64,000 nt of DNA. It comes from Edolisoma coerulescens (lineage: Eukaryota; Chordata; Aves; Passeriformes; Campephagidae). Below are positions 60,018 to 64,000 of the stretch, piece by piece. Positions within the stretch are counted from its first letter, which is position 1. The number at the start of each line of letters is the position of its first letter. Location of the stretch: the NCBI GenBank assembly GCA_013397115.1, contig VWZW01005402.1, positions 1,356,564 through 1,420,563 on the forward strand. Reading direction: 5' to 3'. The notes below the pieces were generated by a model. That model had not been told where the DNA came from. It ran no database searches and was given only the letters and a program-made list of their open reading frames with translations. The position numbers were made by a program, and so were the translations under genes.

Positions 60018-61411
60018 GTTTTCTATCCCAAAGAAACCCCCTCTGGCTGATTCCTAATAGCAATTATTATTTTTCTAAAGGGGAAATGTCAGTTGCTGTC
60101 ACTTCCTCTGATGGGCAGCACAGTGTGTTCTTTGCACCCCCTGGGAATGGGGAAGAGGAAACAAAAAGGCAAAAAGATCAAACATGGGATTCATCTCAAC
60201 ACAAAGACACTCCAGGTGTTGTAAAACCATTGCTTAATACAAACTTAGATGATGCCTTTGGAAAGGAAAATGCATCTTGGATGCATTTGTCCCCCCCTTC
60301 ACAAGGAAACTGGAAATAATTGTCAATTTTAGGCAATGCTGTTCATGTATCTTTTAAGTTATGTTTTATCAGCATTAGGTCAATATAGACATAAACACAG
60401 ACATGTAAACGTGCACGGGTTTATTGTGGATCTAACTGATCTCTTTGGATCATCCATAGGACACACTGACTGATCTTGATGGCAGCAAGATTGGCTCCAA
60501 GTCTATTTTTGGCAATAATAAAAAATTGGGCAAAATAAATAGATTTCTGGCAACCACAGGTTCCTACAAGGGTTTCTTCTGTGTGCAGTTCATCAGTGCA
60601 AAATCGTATTTGGTTGCTACCAATTTTGTCCTTTATTGTTGTTTATACAGAAATACAAATGGAAATTTGAGCAGCTGTCTGCCCAGCTCTGGAGAGAAAG
60701 TACAGCTTGGCTGCTGGCAGTTCAGCCTGGGGAAGATTGGTAGGAACAATCCATCCAGAAGATAAAGCAACTCTGCCCCTGAGATCAGTCAAACCTTGCT
60801 GATGCCCTCCTGCTCTTGGTTGGTGTGAACTGATAATTCCTACTGAGATCAGAGATGTTATAAATCGAGTCCGGTTGATTTCTCGATTCTCTCGATGTGG
60901 CGCTTTGGAAGAAACTCTGTTTTGCCTTATCAATAAAACAGATGAATGTGCTGTGAGCGAAGTGCAGGCTGTGCAGTGCTTCCCAGCCGGGTCCCTGCCA
61001 GAGCCCAGGTAACTCCAGCTGTAATCTGAGACTCTGCAAAGCCAGGAGCCCGAGCAGTGGATTTGTGCTGAAGTTTGTGTTCAAGCCTCAGGTGTGGCTG
61101 AACACATTTGTGTCACGGGAGCCAGAGGCAGCCTGTTCCACACCAGAGTCCAGCAAGGAAACTTCTCCCTGGGCACAGCTGGAGCCCTCCCCACGGATAT
61201 CTTCTCTTTCTCCACGTTCTGAACAACCCTGCACGCACTCACAGCTCGCCACTTCAGTTGTAGAAATCTGAAATACACGTTTGGAAATCTGAAATAGTTG
61301 CTCTGCAAAGAATATTTTCCATGGAACGGTCTACAAGTGAGGTATTTATCAGCTGTCCAGAATGCTTTCCAAGCAGGGCTTGAAGATAAAGTAGTGCTTT
61401 GTTCTGGGAGG

Positions 61412-61753
61412 TCAAGCAAGTTCATTTGGGAGTAACAGAGCTACTTTCAGCCCTATCCCTTTTAAAAAACTCTCTGAAGAAATTCGAGGAACCTGAGTAA
61501 CTATTAAAAATGCTTTAGCTGTGATTTCTATTTGGTTGGAGATTCTTTCATTAGCTGCAACCACATCTATTTCATTTTTGTTTGTATTCATGGTGAGCTG
61601 TAAATCAGTTGGGGTAAATCTTGGTGAGATGATTTTAGATGCAAAAGATGTTCCAATCTCAGCTGGCTCCAGTGCTCTGGCAGATTTGTACCACAGGAAC
61701 TGAAGCAAAGGGGTGAAAGCATCAGCTGTGCTCCTAATGATGTAATAGTTCAA
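61412..61753 (-). other. Unexplained 113-codon ORF, possible exon of an unknown gene
   Basis: Open on minus from upstream of ATG 61753 to a stop at 61412. An acceptor-like CACAG lies just before ATTTTGAACTATTAC, in frame. The product is of ordinary composition, with FTPLLQFLWYKSARALEPAE and KIISPRFTPTDLQLTMNTNK. I do not recognise it and no partner exon is identified, so it may be chance. Confidence 0.2.
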
Positions 61754-63005
61754 AATCTGTGTATTTCTCTTCCTGTGGGATTAGATGTTTACTCTGTAAA
61801 AGACACGTGGAAGTACTCTATGCCCATTACAGCAGCTGAAACTGCACTAGAATAACCAGAACACCCCCATCCTTTTTTATTCTGTGTTAATTTTACTGTC
61901 CAATTTGAGGATAGCTATTAGTCCCCTTTCTTCTTTCTGTTTTTGTCCTTCCCCATCACCCAAGTTCTGTGCTATCAGCCTCTGTATGCCATGGAGATAA
62001 GAGCGTGGTGCAGAAAATGGGAATCCCCAGGAGACTCTGCAAAGTGGGACCGTTTGTGTGTTCCTTTATGCTTTGGGTGGAAATGTTGAGAGGATATTTA
62101 TGCAATTGGAAAGTGGCATCAAGCTGGGAGGGGCTGCAGGCCCCAGGGAAAACAGGATTCAGCCAGGGCTTGGTGTTTTAGAAAAACAAATATCCTGAAA
62201 ATTTGGTTTGTTTTCATGAAGTCAAGTACAAGGTTTTATATCCCACAGACCTGGCTGGGAGAGGTGCCACAGAAAACATGTGGATTCCATCTGGCCACAG
62301 GCTGGATGTCATCCCAGTGCTGTGTCCCTGCAAAGCAGGCAAATGTCCTGTGGGAATGTATGAACTGTGACAGCATTTCGGTTTGGGGGGTAATCCACCT
62401 TTGCTTCATACTGCTGAGGGCTCAGCAGGAGAATTTGGGTTGCCTTGACACCAAATTTCACGAGAATGGGCTGATTAGAGAGAGTCCAGTCAGAACTGAC
62501 AGAAATAATCCCAGATCTTGAAGTTAGGGAGTTACAAAGGAAGATTGAAGGAGGTCACAGAACAGAAGGAGGGAAGGAAACATCAGAGGCTTCAAGTATG
62601 GAAAGGGAGACTGCCCAGACCTGAACTGCAAGTGAGATCCTGGTTGGAAATTTGGAAGCCTGCTGATGAGAAGGGCTTTCCTACCTGCCTTGTGTGCAGC
62701 CAGCTCTCAAAGAATGACTGGAAAACAACTGTCTGAACCCTCCTCTGCACATTTGTCTGCTGGAAGCACCAAGCACAAGGTAAGAAACGTGGCACTGACA
62801 AATCCTGGCATCAGTGTAGCAGCTCTCATTACACAACTAGCACAGGAATGAGATAAAACTGGTCAAAACACGGAATAACCTAGAGGGGGAAGGCTGTTTG
62901 CACTTCCTTCTGTGTTTGTGGAGCTGCAGCATTTTTAGGCAAGAATGCAGAACTGTTCAGCAGGAATCCATGAAGGCTTTGAGTGGTGGAAGGCCTAAAG
63001 ACATT

Positions 63006-63056
63006 TATATTTATGTACATGCACACACATACATTTATGTATGTATATATATAGTC
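63006..63056. repeat. TA/TG/CA microsatellite-like tract
   Basis: Alternating ATTTATGTACATGCACACAC, ATACATTTATGTATGTATAT and ATATAG units, in intergenic sequence. Confidence 0.7.
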
Positions 63057-64000
63057 AGTCATTGTTTTTGAGTAGGATTTTGTGATGCTTCCTGGTGAAA
63101 GCTAATTAGATTGTCTCACAGGAAAGTGAGGGAGAAGCACCAGTGAGGATTTCTGTGTGACACAGTAAAGCAGATTAAAGAAATTTTTGCCACTTGTCTT
63201 TTTCCAGGCAAAGAAATTAACGCAGGAAAATCACCCCTGCCTGTTGAGATCCACTGACACTGTCCTGTGCCCTACCAAGAGCCAGTAATGATCTCTGGGA
63301 TTACTTCAGCACCCTCCAAGAAGCACCATGTACCAGCTCCTCCCACGAATATAAATGCTACCATCTCTATAAACAGAGTTGATAAACAGCCTCTTTCTTC
63401 TTTTCTTTTTCCTGCAGGCTCCAATCGCATTCTAAAAAGTAGAAAGCTCTGACTGGGAATGCATCCAGTCCTTCCAGCCAGCCTGGAAGAGCACTTGATG
63501 TGGAGGGTTGGGTCCTGAGACAGCAGGAGTGAAACGAAAGCGCACGAGCCTGATCCACAGCTCCCTGCCTCTGTCCTCGCTGAAGGTAATGACGAATGCA
63601 ACAACAATTAATGTGCTTGTAACCCCTTTGGAGGCCACATGCAAATGCTCTGTGCGTTCATCACAGGGGCCAAAGTTCACTCTGTGGGCACTTTTCCTTC
63701 CCTGTGAACAGAAAAATATTCGTTTGAGAGTTTAAGGTGAGACTGCTGGGCTTAGGAAAGTTGATTTTCATGGCTGTTGTAGAGGAAATAATTTCTTTGG
63801 CTTCATCTTTCCCCAACGTGCATTAGTGTTGTGAAATGTTTCTTCGCTGGTCTGACACCTCAGTTTACCTTTCCTACAGGTACCTTTGCAGGGAGTGCCT
63901 CTGGCACTCCTGTGAAAGGTGGAGTTTATCAGCTCAGCTGATAATGGTGTTAGCTCTCTGATAGGATTGGGGTGGGTGATTTGATTCAATTGCAAAGGGT

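Larger units (their letters stand above)
60018..64000. other. Intergenic region downstream of SURF6
   Basis: No gene can be supported. Frames are short, apart from one 113-codon minus-strand ORF at 61412-61753. A TG/TA microsatellite lies at about 63006-63056. In human the next gene is ABO, but nothing resembling a glycosyltransferase is visible here. Confidence 0.55.

Noticed and set aside
1..64000. CRISPR arrays, prokaryotic operons, integrated elements with terminal repeats, tRNA or rRNA genes
   Set aside because: None seen. The architecture is wholly vertebrate, and the only recognised mobile DNA is truncated CR1.

Overview
This is a vertebrate, almost certainly avian, nuclear genomic window. 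Nearly every multi-exon gene can be assembled from phase-consistent exons. The interspersed repeats are CR1 LINE tails (no Alu/B1-type SINEs were seen), introns are short and promoters are very GC-rich. The gene order is the Surfeit cluster and its flank, colinear with human 9q34 but read on the opposite strand: ADAMTS13(-) REXO4(+) STKLD1(-) SURF4(+) SURF2(-) SURF1(+) RPL7A(-) MED22(+) SURF6(+).

Layout. 1-6538: the 5' twelve coding exons of ADAMTS13; the rest lies beyond the left edge. 6539-7713: shared GC-rich ADAMTS13/REXO4 promoter region with assembly damage. 7714-12111: REXO4. 12835-23992: STKLD1, complete except for its first exon. 24000-25475: an N gap, two CR1 tails in inverted orientation and a GC-rich block; the first exons of both STKLD1 and SURF4 should lie here but are not visible. 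31556-37577: SURF4 exons 2-6 and long 3' UTR. 37863-41379: SURF2. 41459-45909: SURF1. 46554-50633: RPL7A with four intronic C/D snoRNAs (two SNORD24-like, two SNORD36-like). 50747-56740: MED22 with two alternative C termini. 57346-60017: SURF6. 60018-64000: apparently intergenic, with one unexplained minus-strand ORF.

Organisation. The cluster alternates strands, so neighbours share head-to-head CpG promoters (ADAMTS13/REXO4, probably STKLD1/SURF4, SURF2/SURF1, RPL7A/MED22) and meet tail-to-tail (REXO4/STKLD1, SURF4/SURF2, SURF1/RPL7A). The genes do not form one pathway. They cover von Willebrand factor cleavage (ADAMTS13), nucleolar RNA/ribosome work (REXO4, SURF6, RPL7A and its snoRNAs), a pseudokinase (STKLD1), ER export (SURF4), cytochrome oxidase assembly (SURF1) and Mediator (MED22).

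Most interesting points: ADAMTS13 carries two exons that encode a full M12B prodomain which the human protein lacks; the two SNORD24 copies in RPL7A have complementary losses; STKLD1 has a run of symmetric phase-1 exons of near-constant length; and three promoter-associated single-N joins carry false-looking duplications. I found no mobile system, CRISPR array or novel defence-type system.
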